A DNA stretch of 42,922 bases from Kiritimatiellia bacterium (GTDB lineage: Bacteria > Verrucomicrobiota > Kiritimatiellia > CAIQIC01 > Lenti-01). Positions 6,881 to 14,794 of the stretch are shown piece by piece; within the stretch, counting starts at the first letter, position 1, and the number at the start of each line of letters is the position of its first letter. Below the pieces are notes generated by a model. That model saw nothing but the letters and a program-made list of their open reading frames with translations. It did not search any database and was not told where the DNA came from. Both the position numbers and the translations under genes were made by a program. The stretch lies in assembly GCA_017540905.1 (NCBI GenBank), contig JAFYAC010000022.1:1-42922 (forward strand), read 5' to 3'.

Positions 6881-8068
6881 ATGACCGTGAAAGCGAAAAC
6901 GGCATGGGAGCTTCTTGCTCTCCTCCCGGTATCGTTGCTGGCGGGCGGGTGTGTGGGGCTGGGCGAACAGGGCATGCTGTCGGGGTTGGCGGAACCGAAG
7001 GAAGGGCAACGGCTCCTGGAGGAACCGGCCTTTCCGCCGGTGGCGGAATCGTACGCGGCTGCGGAAGCCCACCGGACGATGGGCGCGCCGTTGCGGCTGA
7101 ACATTCCCGACCGGACGGCGAACTTCAACGTGAACAGTGTCAGGAGCGATCTGTTTTCCACGCCCTACGTCGTGGCGTCCTTCCCGGGGGGGGCGATCGT
7201 GGCCAGGGAATTCGGGAAGGTGCTCGAGGCGAACTTCCGCAAACCGGTGGGAGGGGAGGCGCCCGTCGCCGAGATGGCGGTGCGGATTGCCTCGGTGGTG
7301 ACCGGGCAACCGTCGGACAAGGGGCCGATGACATCTTCCCTGCGGCTCAACATCGAGGTCGTGAAGTCGGATGGGAAGGAAACCGCGTATTCGAAGCGCA
7401 TCGATGCCACGGCCACGGCGCCGTGGACGAACCGTTCGCAGGTCCCGCAGGCCTTCTATGCGGCTCTTTTCGATGCAATCGGGCAATTCACGGCGGACTG
7501 GGAACAGAGCGGGGGGCTGGACGCGGTGGCGCGGTGGGCGGGCGACGCGGGACCGGGCGTGGTCCCCGCCCAGCTGAAGGACATCGCGTGGGAGGCGGGT
7601 ACGGGGACGGGGGGGGTGCAGCGCGGGCATTGCACGGTCGCATGCAACGGATTCGAGGGTTTCCGGGCGAAACACTGGGCGAATGCGCAGATCGCGGAAG
7701 CCTGCCGGACGAAGCTGGGGAACATCGAGCCGGAACGGGTTCGGGTGGTGTACGACGACGAGCGGTACGATGAAGCGGCGGGTACGTGGGAATTCTCGTT
7801 CCGGTGTTTTCCGCGGAGCGAACGGGTTCTGGACTTCAATCCGTTCACGGAGATGGGGACGGTGATCGGGGATCTGGGCCTGATGAAGATGAAGGCGGAG
7901 GAGGCGTCGGAAGTCCTCAAGGCGTACGTGTTCGAGGAGATGCGGTCGCATTCGGGAATCGTGACAAGCGAGCACCGCAAGAAGCAGGAGGCGTACGTCC
8001 GTTTCGACGGGATGCGGACGGACGCGGCGTACAACCTCCTCATCATCGACTTCCATCTGCCCAGATGA
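6881..8068 (+). CDS. Hypothetical lipoprotein in the lpoB cluster
   Basis: The product is 395 aa. A signal sequence ends in lipobox LAGGC (Cys about residue 24), so it should be lipid-anchored. The mature part has a first region (about 65-175) with PYVVASFPGGAIVAREFGK and alternating hydrophobic strands, reminiscent of lipoproteins with LpoB or DUF-type mixed folds, and a second region (about 225-390) including FPRSERVLDFNPFTEMG and ending IIDFHLPR. I do not recognise a named family. It begins 17 bp after lpoB and probably belongs to the same transcript, so an envelope role is inferred from signal and neighbours only. Confidence 0.75.
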   Translation: MTVKAKTAWELLALLPVSLLAGGCVGLGEQGMLSGLAEPKEGQRLLEEPAFPPVAESYAAAEAHRTMGAPLRLNIPDRTANFNVNSVRSDLFSTPYVVASFPGGAIVAREFGKVLEANFRKPVGGEAPVAEMAVRIASVVTGQPSDKGPMTSSLRLNIEVVKSDGKETAYSKRIDATATAPWTNRSQVPQAFYAALFDAIGQFTADWEQSGGLDAVARWAGDAGPGVVPAQLKDIAWEAGTGTGGVQRGHCTVACNGFEGFRAKHWANAQIAEACRTKLGNIEPERVRVVYDDERYDEAAGTWEFSFRCFPRSERVLDFNPFTEMGTVIGDLGLMKMKAEEASEVLKAYVFEEMRSHSGIVTSEHRKKQEAYVRFDGMRTDAAYNLLIIDFHLPR

Positions 8069-8121
8069 GAGAGCTTTTGCGCCACGGTGGCGCAGAAAAG
8101 AAAAACAAGCAAGGAGAAACA

Positions 8122-8478
8122 ATGAAGAAAGCCATCCAAGCGCTGGCGGTTGCGGTTGCCGCTGCCGTCGTCCTTACCGGGTGCATGTCCTTCCCGGGCA
8201 CCATCCAGGACAAGACCAAACCCATGGAGCCGAACGGGTACACGGTCGTCGGGCCGCAAGTCCAGTCGCAGCACTGGTCTTGGGTTTTGCTGGGCATTCC
8301 AATCAGCGACGTGTCGGGTTCGCTGTCGCAGGAAATGTACAAATCTTGCCTCGAGAAGGCGGGCAATGGCGCCGACGCCCTCATCGAGTACAGCATGGAC
8401 ACGACGTTCATCGTTCTCGGCCCCCTCGGGACCATCACGCGCCAGACGATGACCGGCACACCCGTGAAGACCAAGTAA
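8122..8478 (+). CDS. Small hypothetical lipoprotein
   Basis: The product is 118 aa. It starts at 8122, with AAGGAGAAAC just upstream. The signal peptide ends in VVLTGC (Cys about residue 20). The mature part has the pattern seen in many small bacterial lipoproteins: a YTVVGPQV-type strand, a WSWVLLGIPI segment and a GADALIEYSMDTT segment (about residues 88-100). No specific function can be assigned. It is followed within 20 bp by a hairpin-plus-T-rich terminator, so it is probably the last gene of the 5138-8478 transcript. Confidence 0.75.
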   Translation: MKKAIQALAVAVAAAVVLTGCMSFPGTIQDKTKPMEPNGYTVVGPQVQSQHWSWVLLGIPISDVSGSLSQEMYKSCLEKAGNGADALIEYSMDTTFIVLGPLGTITRQTMTGTPVKTK

Positions 8479-8494
8479 GGGGCTGATGCCGCAA

Positions 8495-8545
8495 CCGCCG
8501 CCCGGAGGGCGTCGCTCTCCGGCGGCGGGTCCGTTCCGTTTGTTT
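8495..8545 (+). terminator. Probable intrinsic terminator after the lpoB cluster
   Basis: An imperfect GC-rich stem pairs CCGCCGCCCGGAG (8495-8507) with CTCCGGCGGCGG (8517-8528). It is followed by a T-rich tail (GTTCCGTTTGTTTTTCG). The tail begins a few bases after the stem, so efficiency is uncertain. Confidence 0.6.
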
Positions 8546-8575
8546 TTCGATTGACCCTTTCCTCGGAGGAATGCC

Positions 8576-9796
8576 ATGGAATCCCGCCTTCCGGCCTTTT
8601 TGATTGCCGCCCTGATTGCCAGCACCGTACTGGCCCGCCCGCCGGTGGTGGTGGACGACGGACAGCGCGCCGTGATCGAAAACCGCAGCGGCGGCGCGTC
8701 GCTGGTTGCAGTTCCGGCGATGCAGTCCGGAGGCAGCCAGCGGATTGTCGTGGAAGTGGAGAACGTGCCGCCCTCTCCGCCCTCGCCCGCCGTCCCGCGC
8801 AAGGTCGCCCTGGTCGTGCAGAACCACTGCGTGCCGCTGGCGGGGGTGCCGATGATGGCGCTGACGGACGCGCTGGCGGCCAGGCTGACGGGCGCTTCGC
8901 TGCGGGTGGTGAATCCGCACAACGCGATCGGGGTCGGGCAGAACACCACGGCCGCCGGCGAGGAAATGCCGGAGGAGTCGGCCGTGGAATTGGCCCGGGA
9001 ACTGGGTGCGGAAGGCATCGTCACGGCGTCGGTGACGGAGTTCCTGGAATCGTCGTACGGAGGAGGGCCCGACCTGTTCGATTTCACGGCGCGCGTGACG
9101 CTGAACCTGGCGGACGCGGGTTCGGGCGCGGGGGTGTGCGGGGCGAGCGTGAAGGTGCGGACCCCGAAGTACACGGCCAAGCAGGTCGAGGCGAACCGGC
9201 TGGAGTACCTCGGCGAGTTGCTGCATTCGGCCGTGGAAGCGTGCGCGGACAAATTGCTCGCGGACCCGGCCATCGCGGAATGGGAACCGGAGAAGGCGCC
9301 CGCGGGTTCCGCCTTTGCCATCAAGTTGCGCGGCAGGCCGCTGGGCGTGGCCGAAGCGGACCTGGCGTACCAGCGGTTGCTGGACCGGATGCGCGTGGCC
9401 CCGCTCTTCCGGGAGAAGTACGGTGCGGCGCAGGGGGAGATGGGACGGCGCCCGATCGCCATCGTCGGCGGCATCGCCGACAGGACGGACGAAGGACTCG
9501 GCGACCTGCTCGCGGCCGCTTCCGACGGCATCCGCGTCGCGCTGGGCAGTTCCGGCCTGTTCGACACGAAGGACGACGGGATGATGGTGACTTTCGCCGA
9601 GCGCATCGTCGCGAGCGGGAACAGTCCGCTGGAGGACGCCGAACTGATGGCGTCGCTCAAGCAGCACGGCTCGCCCGACTTCTACGTCGAAGGCGACATG
9701 CGGAGCTTCCCCGGCGTCTACCGGGCACGGCTCGCCCTCCACAGCCTCCACGACGGCAAGATCGTCTGGGAAGGCATCCAGGAAATCCTCAAGTAA
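8576..9796 (+). CDS. Secreted protein with C-terminal LpoB-like domain
   Basis: The product is 406 aa. A signal peptide (about residues 1-21, ending LARPP) is followed by an N-terminal domain (about 75-230) beginning KVALVVQNHCV and containing NPHNAIGVGQN and ELGAEGIVTASV. This same domain opens the next gene. The C-terminal third (about 295-406) looks like an LpoB domain: RPIAIVGGIADRTDEGLGD, GIRVALGSSGLFDTK, DFYVEGDMRS and a terminal HDGKIVWEGIQEILK, the last matching the usual LpoB ending (divalent tail TG-ivWe...eilK). A Shine-Dalgarno GGAGGA lies 6 bp upstream. It is the first gene after the terminator and is followed at 14 bp by its paralogue. A role beside the lpoB lipoproteins in envelope assembly is inferred. 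Confidence 0.75.
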   Translation: MESRLPAFLIAALIASTVLARPPVVVDDGQRAVIENRSGGASLVAVPAMQSGGSQRIVVEVENVPPSPPSPAVPRKVALVVQNHCVPLAGVPMMALTDALAARLTGASLRVVNPHNAIGVGQNTTAAGEEMPEESAVELARELGAEGIVTASVTEFLESSYGGGPDLFDFTARVTLNLADAGSGAGVCGASVKVRTPKYTAKQVEANRLEYLGELLHSAVEACADKLLADPAIAEWEPEKAPAGSAFAIKLRGRPLGVAEADLAYQRLLDRMRVAPLFREKYGAAQGEMGRRPIAIVGGIADRTDEGLGDLLAAASDGIRVALGSSGLFDTKDDGMMVTFAERIVASGNSPLEDAELMASLKQHGSPDFYVEGDMRSFPGVYRARLALHSLHDGKIVWEGIQEILK

Positions 9797-9810
9797 TCCG
9801 GAGAACCGCC

Positions 9811-11088
9811 ATGGCCCACCGCATCCCGTCCGCCTTCGCCGCCGCCGCCCTCGCCGCCGCCGCGCTTGCGCTCCCCCAGACCCTGTCCGCGAGGGAACCC
9901 GGCCCGCTCGATGCCCTCCTCGTGGTCCAGAACCACGTTTCCGACGATTTCCGGAAACCCCTCGCCGACCTCGGCGACCGCGTCTCCGCCGCCCTTTCCG
10001 GCGACATCCTGCACATCATCGATCCGAACGACGCGATCGGCGCGAACCAGAACCGCGCCCCGTGGGGCGAAGGCATGCCGGACACCTCCGCGACGCGCCT
10101 CGCCGGGAACCTCGGGGCGGAGGCGCTGGTGACGGCCTCCGTGGGCGAGGCGTCGGTGTCCGGGATCGGCTATCCGCCGGTTGCGCAGATGGTGCGGATG
10201 ACGCTGACCCTTTCCGCGAAGCGTCTGCCGTCGGGCGCGGCCCTCGCCGCCGTCACCGTCACCGAGCAATCCCCCAACCTGACCCTCGACGTCATGGCTC
10301 AGAACGCCGACGCGGTGTATTCCGAGCTTCTCGGCCGCCTCGTCTCCAAGGCCTCCGCGCAGTTCCTCGCGAAGGTTGCCGCGGTGACCGTCCCGGACGT
10401 GGCTCCGGAGAAGGTCACGGTGTTCTTCGGGTGCAACGTCCTCGGGGCCGACGTGCAGATCGACGGCCTCTCGATGGGCACCTGCCCCGGGCAGTTCTCG
10501 GTCGCGCCCGGCGTCCACAACGTCCTCGTCAGCTACCCGCCCTACTACCTGCCCTTCGCGCGGCAGGCGGGCTTCGAAACCGACGGGCAGACCTACGCCG
10601 TCGTCCTCCAGATCACCCCCGAAGGCGAGCAACAGCGCCTCCGCGCCATCGACTGGGAACGCAAGCGGGCCGAGCTCGACGTCTGGAAACGCGACCAGGA
10701 CCTCGACTTCGAGACCCGCCGCGGCCAGGCCGGATTCGACCTCGAAAAAGCCCGCCGCGAGCTGAACTTCGAGTTCGACCGCAAGCGCCGCCAGCTCGAC
10801 CGCGAACTCGCCGAGGGGAGCGAGCTTTTCAAGAAACAGCTCGACCTCGCCGACGCCATGGTCGAGCGCTACCGGCTCTCCGGCGAAGCCGACGACTACG
10901 TGCGCACCACCATTGCCGACGGGACCTCCCTCTACTGGCAGAACAGCTACGGCCGCATCGCCATCACCGACGGAAGCGCCGAGAACATCGAGTTCGCCAC
11001 GCCTTCCACCGACTCCGGCGACCTCGCCGTCCCGCCAGGCCCGAAGGAAATCTCCGAAAACCTCCAGAAATTCCTCATGAAGCGGTAG
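9811..11088 (+). CDS. Secreted PEGA-domain protein with coiled coil, paralogue of the preceding gene
   Basis: The product is 425 aa. It has an Ala-rich signal peptide (about 1-27, cleavage near LSAREP). The N-terminal domain (about 33-190) repeats the pattern of its neighbour: LLVVQNHVSDDF, DPNDAIGANQN and LGAEALVTASV. Residues about 202-265 look like a PEGA domain (GADVQIDGLSMGTCPGQFS, VAPGVHNVLVSYP). Residues about 272-352 are a highly charged coiled coil (ERKRAELDVWKRDQDLDFE and similar heptads). The architecture suggests a periplasmic scaffold reaching from a surface-binding domain through a rod, but its partner is unknown. It follows the previous gene by 14 bp and precedes the next by 12 bp. 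Confidence 0.75.
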   Translation: MAHRIPSAFAAAALAAAALALPQTLSAREPGPLDALLVVQNHVSDDFRKPLADLGDRVSAALSGDILHIIDPNDAIGANQNRAPWGEGMPDTSATRLAGNLGAEALVTASVGEASVSGIGYPPVAQMVRMTLTLSAKRLPSGAALAAVTVTEQSPNLTLDVMAQNADAVYSELLGRLVSKASAQFLAKVAAVTVPDVAPEKVTVFFGCNVLGADVQIDGLSMGTCPGQFSVAPGVHNVLVSYPPYYLPFARQAGFETDGQTYAVVLQITPEGEQQRLRAIDWERKRAELDVWKRDQDLDFETRRGQAGFDLEKARRELNFEFDRKRRQLDRELAEGSELFKKQLDLADAMVERYRLSGEADDYVRTTIADGTSLYWQNSYGRIAITDGSAENIEFATPSTDSGDLAVPPGPKEISENLQKFLMKR

Positions 11089-11100
11089 CGGAGGGGCCCC

Positions 11101-12630
11101 ATGCGAAACCGCTCCGGCAAACGGACCGCCCTGCCGCCGGCACGGCTTTTCCTCGCCTTGTTCCTCGCGGCGGCCGCCGTCCGCGCGGACGATTACGTGC
11201 GCGGCCTCTCGGCGTCGCCGGAGGCCAAGGCGTACTTCGCGGCCGTCCCGGCGGGTTTGCCGGAAACGAAAGTCTCCGCGACCAACGCGCCGGACCGCGG
11301 CGGGGATGCGGCCTGGTTCACGGAGGACGGCTCGATTTCCATCCCGCCCGGCGCGATGGTCGAGTTCTCGCTCGCCGGCCGTTGCATGGATCCCCACCTG
11401 CCCGCCCCCGACACCGACGAGCCAATGCAGTTCGTCGATGTCGGCAAGCTCGTCCCGCCCCGGCTCCGGACCATGTACGACAACCTCCTCCTGCGCCAGG
11501 CGCGGGGCGATCCCGCCGTTCTCGAAAACAATCCCCAGCACCTCGTCTGGGCCATCCGCACCGCCGGGACCGACGATCCGCTCGCGAACAACCTCACCGA
11601 CGCCCAGTTGCGGGTGCTGGACGAATGCGCCGGCCGGCGCGGCGCCTTCCTCAAGTACCACGAGAAGATGAAACGGAAGAACGCCCGCAAGGCCAGGAAG
11701 GAAGGCAATTCCGCCGGGGACGGCCGCATCGCAGTGGGAAACCTCTCCTACGATGCCGCCGATCTCTCCGGAACCAACGCCGTACGCCGCGTGGAAACCC
11801 ACGTCGAGACCCTCACCGAAATGGGCCGGACCTCCACCGTGCGGACGGCGTCCGATTTCCGCTACGGCGAAATCGAGGACGACCTCTATTCGGACATCTC
11901 CGGCGATGGCGGACTCTCCTTCACGGCGCGGATCCTCAATGCCTCCGAACGGCGTCGGGAGTTCCGCGCCTGGGACTTCGCCGCCCAGGTCGGCAACGGA
12001 AGCCGGGAGGGGGAAAAGCGCCAGCGCGTGACGATGGAGCCCCCCCGCGAGTTCAAGCTCGTGCGCGGCGCCGCCGTGGAGGACGTCGAAGTCGACCGCA
12101 GCGTGTCCGAAGTGGAAGTCGAGGGCGAGGCCTGGCAGCGTCTCCGCGGCCACGTCCGCCACCGGCGAACGGAACGGAACGGCGAGTACCACTCCGAAAG
12201 CCAGAGCGACACCCGGACCGACACGCGGATCCGGACGGAAACGACCACCACCGTGGAGGAGTTTCCTCCCGCCCGGCCTGTGCAGCCCGTCCCGCCGCCC
12301 CCACCGCCGGAACCCATTGTGGTTGTCCGGACCAACACCGTCCCGCATCCGGTCGCGGAAAGGCTCGACCTCCGCGTCGCGGGGCTCGAATGGGACGGGG
12401 AGACCGAACAGGGGACGCTCCTCGTCGAAATCCGCAGCGGCTCCTTCCGCGCCGCCGCCACCCGCATCCGCACCCACCTCTCCGGACTCGTCCGCGAGGC
12501 CGCCGACCGCTTCCCCCCAGAAGACGCCCTCCCCGCAGGCGTTGCCTTCGCCCTTGATGCGATGTCCATCCGCGACGACGACCTCTGCGAAGTCCGCTTC
12601 TCGGTGCGGGCAGCAAGGAAGACCAGATGA
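11101..12630 (+). CDS. Hypothetical secreted protein
   Basis: The product is 509 aa. A signal peptide covers about residues 14-35 (RLFLALFLAAAAVRADD). The middle carries a helical, basic stretch (KYHEKMKRKNARKARKEGN, about 186-204), a Pro-rich linker (about 385-405) and a C-terminal alpha/beta segment (about 420-509). I do not recognise a family. GGAGGGG upstream is a good ribosome binding site. The stop overlaps the next start by four bases (ATGA at 12627-12630), so the two proteins are translationally coupled and probably act together. It is the third member of the secreted gene set that starts at 8576. Confidence 0.65.
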   Translation: MRNRSGKRTALPPARLFLALFLAAAAVRADDYVRGLSASPEAKAYFAAVPAGLPETKVSATNAPDRGGDAAWFTEDGSISIPPGAMVEFSLAGRCMDPHLPAPDTDEPMQFVDVGKLVPPRLRTMYDNLLLRQARGDPAVLENNPQHLVWAIRTAGTDDPLANNLTDAQLRVLDECAGRRGAFLKYHEKMKRKNARKARKEGNSAGDGRIAVGNLSYDAADLSGTNAVRRVETHVETLTEMGRTSTVRTASDFRYGEIEDDLYSDISGDGGLSFTARILNASERRREFRAWDFAAQVGNGSREGEKRQRVTMEPPREFKLVRGAAVEDVEVDRSVSEVEVEGEAWQRLRGHVRHRRTERNGEYHSESQSDTRTDTRIRTETTTTVEEFPPARPVQPVPPPPPPEPIVVVRTNTVPHPVAERLDLRVAGLEWDGETEQGTLLVEIRSGSFRAAATRIRTHLSGLVREAADRFPPEDALPAGVAFALDAMSIRDDDLCEVRFSVRAARKTR

Positions 12631-13967
12631 GAAAACTCGTTTTGATTGCCTTGGCGGTTGCGCTGGCCAGGCCGGTTTGTGCACAGTCCACTCCCGCCCA
12701 GTCCTTTTTCAAGTCCCATTCGATTCCCTCCGGTTCGCCCTTCAGGCCAATCCAGCCGGACGAAGGAATCTGGTCCGGTTCCTGGGAGGACGTCCTGCGT
12801 GTCGCGGAGCAATGTGCACGCGAGAACGCGGGGGCGGCGGGAACGGATGCCGGACGCAATGTCCTGAATCTGGTCCCCTATTCCGAACTGGAGTTCCGGA
12901 AGGGCAGCGAAGGGGCCCGCGCCGGGAACCCCGACCGGAGGTGGCACTGCGTCAGCGACCTCTACCACCAGGATATCCCGGACGGACCGGGATCCAAGCT
13001 CGCGAAATGCTTCGTCCTGTGGGGTTTGGCCGGTCTCAACGACAAGTGGACGCTGGATGACGGGAGCGAAGGCGTCTACGACCGCAGGACCCGCACCATC
13101 GTGGTGGACGGGAATCTGGGGACGTACAACAGGGGGCGTGGCCCGATGCACTGGCCGAAGGACGTCTGGCCGTGGGAGGACAATCCGAAGGACGACTCCA
13201 GGAAAATGATGTACGTCGGCATTGTCTGGAAAACCGACGAGAGAAACCCGAACCGCTACTGCATCGTCGATGCCAACACCGGGGAACCCCTGACACGGAA
13301 GGAAGTCCGGGAGGCGCCACTGTCCATCAACCGCTTTTTCGAAATCTGCTGGGAACATGAGCGCTACCGGGAACAGGCCGTTCCAGATGAGCCAGCGGAA
13401 CCGGAGGAGGAACTTCCCGCTCCGCAGGACGATGGCGATGGAGGGGGCCAAGAGAGGGGCCCGACCGAGGTCGCCCCCCGGCCGACCCCGCCGGAGACGC
13501 CGGAGACGGAGAAGTCTCCCTCCGATTCCCCAAACGGGGACGACGAGGTGTCCCAAGGGACATCGCCCGAGGAGAACGAGCCCCAGCCGTCCCCGGTCCC
13601 CGGTCCCGACGCGGTCGAGAACACGCCGGAGGCCGTGGCCGTCGCGTGGCTCAAGGCGTACAACGCGGGCGACATGGCCAGGATGGAGGAGCTGTCGATG
13701 CCCGAATTCGTCGAGATGTGGGAGGTTGAACGGAACGATTTCCCAAAGCCGACCGAAAACTGGCGGAACGCCACGATTGAAACCGTCGGGACGGAGACGA
13801 AGGACGTCACGTCCGACAACCCCGATTGGGAACCCATCGAGATTGGCGTGGAATGCATCTGCACGGGAGCCGATTCGCGCTCCTACCATGGGGGGCTCGT
13901 CATCTACCGCTGCAAGTCGAGCGGCCTGTACAAGGTCGGCTTGGCCATCGTTTTCCCTCCCGAATGA
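12627..13967 (+). CDS. Secreted protein with C-terminal NTF2/DUF4878-like domain
   Basis: The product is 446 aa. The signal peptide is MRKLVLIALAVALARPVCAQ (cleavage after CAQ). The N-terminal domain (about 25-245) is not recognised; it contains WHCVSDLYHQDIPDGPG and several Trp-rich strands. An acidic, Pro/Glu-rich linker follows (about 250-330). The last ~115 residues start with TPEAVAVAWLKAYNAGDMAR, a pattern typical of NTF2-like/DUF4878 lipoprotein domains, where a helix with small residues packs against a curved sheet. The function is unknown. It overlaps the preceding gene by four bases and ends the 8576-13967 operon. Confidence 0.65.
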   Translation: MRKLVLIALAVALARPVCAQSTPAQSFFKSHSIPSGSPFRPIQPDEGIWSGSWEDVLRVAEQCARENAGAAGTDAGRNVLNLVPYSELEFRKGSEGARAGNPDRRWHCVSDLYHQDIPDGPGSKLAKCFVLWGLAGLNDKWTLDDGSEGVYDRRTRTIVVDGNLGTYNRGRGPMHWPKDVWPWEDNPKDDSRKMMYVGIVWKTDERNPNRYCIVDANTGEPLTRKEVREAPLSINRFFEICWEHERYREQAVPDEPAEPEEELPAPQDDGDGGGQERGPTEVAPRPTPPETPETEKSPSDSPNGDDEVSQGTSPEENEPQPSPVPGPDAVENTPEAVAVAWLKAYNAGDMARMEELSMPEFVEMWEVERNDFPKPTENWRNATIETVGTETKDVTSDNPDWEPIEIGVECICTGADSRSYHGGLVIYRCKSSGLYKVGLAIVFPPE

Positions 13968-13984
13968 CGGGAGAATGCCGAGGG

Positions 13985-14241
13985 GGCATCCCCGAATGCC
14001 GATCAGATAAGGATTTTCCCTTGTGGGAGGGGGGCCTGCGGCGCCAAACACGGAGGGAACGGAGGCACGGAGAGATTTTGCTGGAATCCACATTTGAGAT
14101 TACAGAAAAACATCCGATTACCATTTGTTTCTTTTCATTCCCCCCTCCATGAAAACACCGTGTCTGGGCTGTGTCGCGGGGGGGGGGAACAAGGCGCGCT
14201 TCGGGTGCTTGCGCACCCCGGGTGGCATCCGCAGGGATGCC
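13985..14241. repeat. Intergenic repeat (CCGATCAGATAAG family) plus a hairpin
   Basis: The 352 bp between coding regions hold no gene that I can see. About 13985-14080 matches the reverse complement of 21557-21650: both keep CGAATGCyGATCAGATAAG at one end and GCGCCAAACACGGAG-like sequence at the other. A related purine-rich end also occurs near 34745-34800. At 14224-14241 a perfect 7-bp hairpin (GGCATCC-GCAG-GGATGCC) precedes an AATTTT tract and might act as a weak terminator or leader structure for the next gene. Confidence 0.55.
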
Positions 14242-14319
14242 GGGGCAATTTTCATCTGGACAAGGGTGGGGAAACCGCTCTAGGGTTGCGGCGTTCCCAA
14301 CAAAACGAGGAGATCGGAC

Positions 14320-14703
14320 ATGAAGAAAACGATGATGGCTCTCTTGGCGGCGGTTGCCGTCGTTGCAACGGCGCAGGCGCAGACGGGTGGCGGGTTCGCC
14401 AATCCCAATCCCGGCGGGTTCGCCGGTCCGGGCCCCGGGAATTCCGCCCTGACGGTCAAGGACGCGCTCAAGCAGCGCGACGATTCCTGGGTCGTCCTGC
14501 AAGGCCGCATCGTGGCCAGCCTCGGCGACGAGAAGTACACCTTCCAGGATGCCACCGGTTCGGTCATGGTCGAAATCGACGACGACGAATGGCGCGGCAT
14601 CACCGTCACCCCCGAAACCAACCTCGAAATCTCCGGCGAACTGGACAAGGAAATGTTCGAGACGCCGAAGATCGACGTCAAGTCTTTCAAGGTCCTCCCG
14701 TAA
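14320..14703 (+). CDS. YgiW/YdeI-family periplasmic OB-fold (BOF) protein
   Basis: The product is 127 aa, the usual size. It has a signal peptide (MKKTMMALLAAVAVVATAQA), a Gly/Asn/Pro-rich stretch (about 21-43), then an OB-fold domain: LTVKDALKQRDDSWVVLQG, IVASLGDEKYTFQDATG, VMVEIDDDEWRGITVTPE and a closing strand DVKSFKVLP. This is the bacterial OB-fold pattern of YgiW/YdeI proteins, which are linked to stress tolerance in enterobacteria; no ligand is established. GAGGAG lies 7 bp before the ATG. It appears monocistronic, with a separate sigma70-type promoter for the next gene beginning 23 bp after its stop. Confidence 0.9.
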   Translation: MKKTMMALLAAVAVVATAQAQTGGGFANPNPGGFAGPGPGNSALTVKDALKQRDDSWVVLQGRIVASLGDEKYTFQDATGSVMVEIDDDEWRGITVTPETNLEISGELDKEMFETPKIDVKSFKVLP

Positions 14704-14725
14704 CCCATCCGTCTTCGCGCCCGGC

Positions 14726-14754
14726 TTGACACGGGTTTGCTGGATGTGTAGGAT
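14726..14754 (+). promoter_or_regulatory. Sigma70-type promoter for the 14795 gene
   Basis: TTGACA (14726-14731) and TAGGAT (14749-14754) are separated by exactly 17 bp. The expected transcription start, about 14761, falls inside the inverted repeat that follows. This is the clearest housekeeping-type promoter in the window. Confidence 0.8.
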
Positions 14755-14756
14755 TT

Positions 14757-14782
14757 CCGATATATAAGCAGATATATATCGG
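14757..14782 (+). promoter_or_regulatory. Perfect inverted repeat at the transcription start, touching the ribosome binding site
   Basis: CCGATATATA (14757-14766) and TATATATCGG (14773-14782) form a perfect 10-bp inverted repeat around a 6-nt centre. It overlies the predicted transcription start of the promoter just upstream, and its last two bases are the first of the GGAGG (14781-14785) that serves the ATG at 14795. It could be a repressor operator or a 5'-end mRNA hairpin that limits ribosome access. Nothing in the sequence decides between these. Confidence 0.7.
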
Positions 14783-14794
14783 AGGTACTTTCGC

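Noticed and set aside
9718..12684. 988-aa open frame on the minus strand
   Set aside because: It is antisense to three well-supported secreted-protein genes; long antisense frames are expected at this GC with C/G third positions, and its product is Gly/Val-rich without domains.
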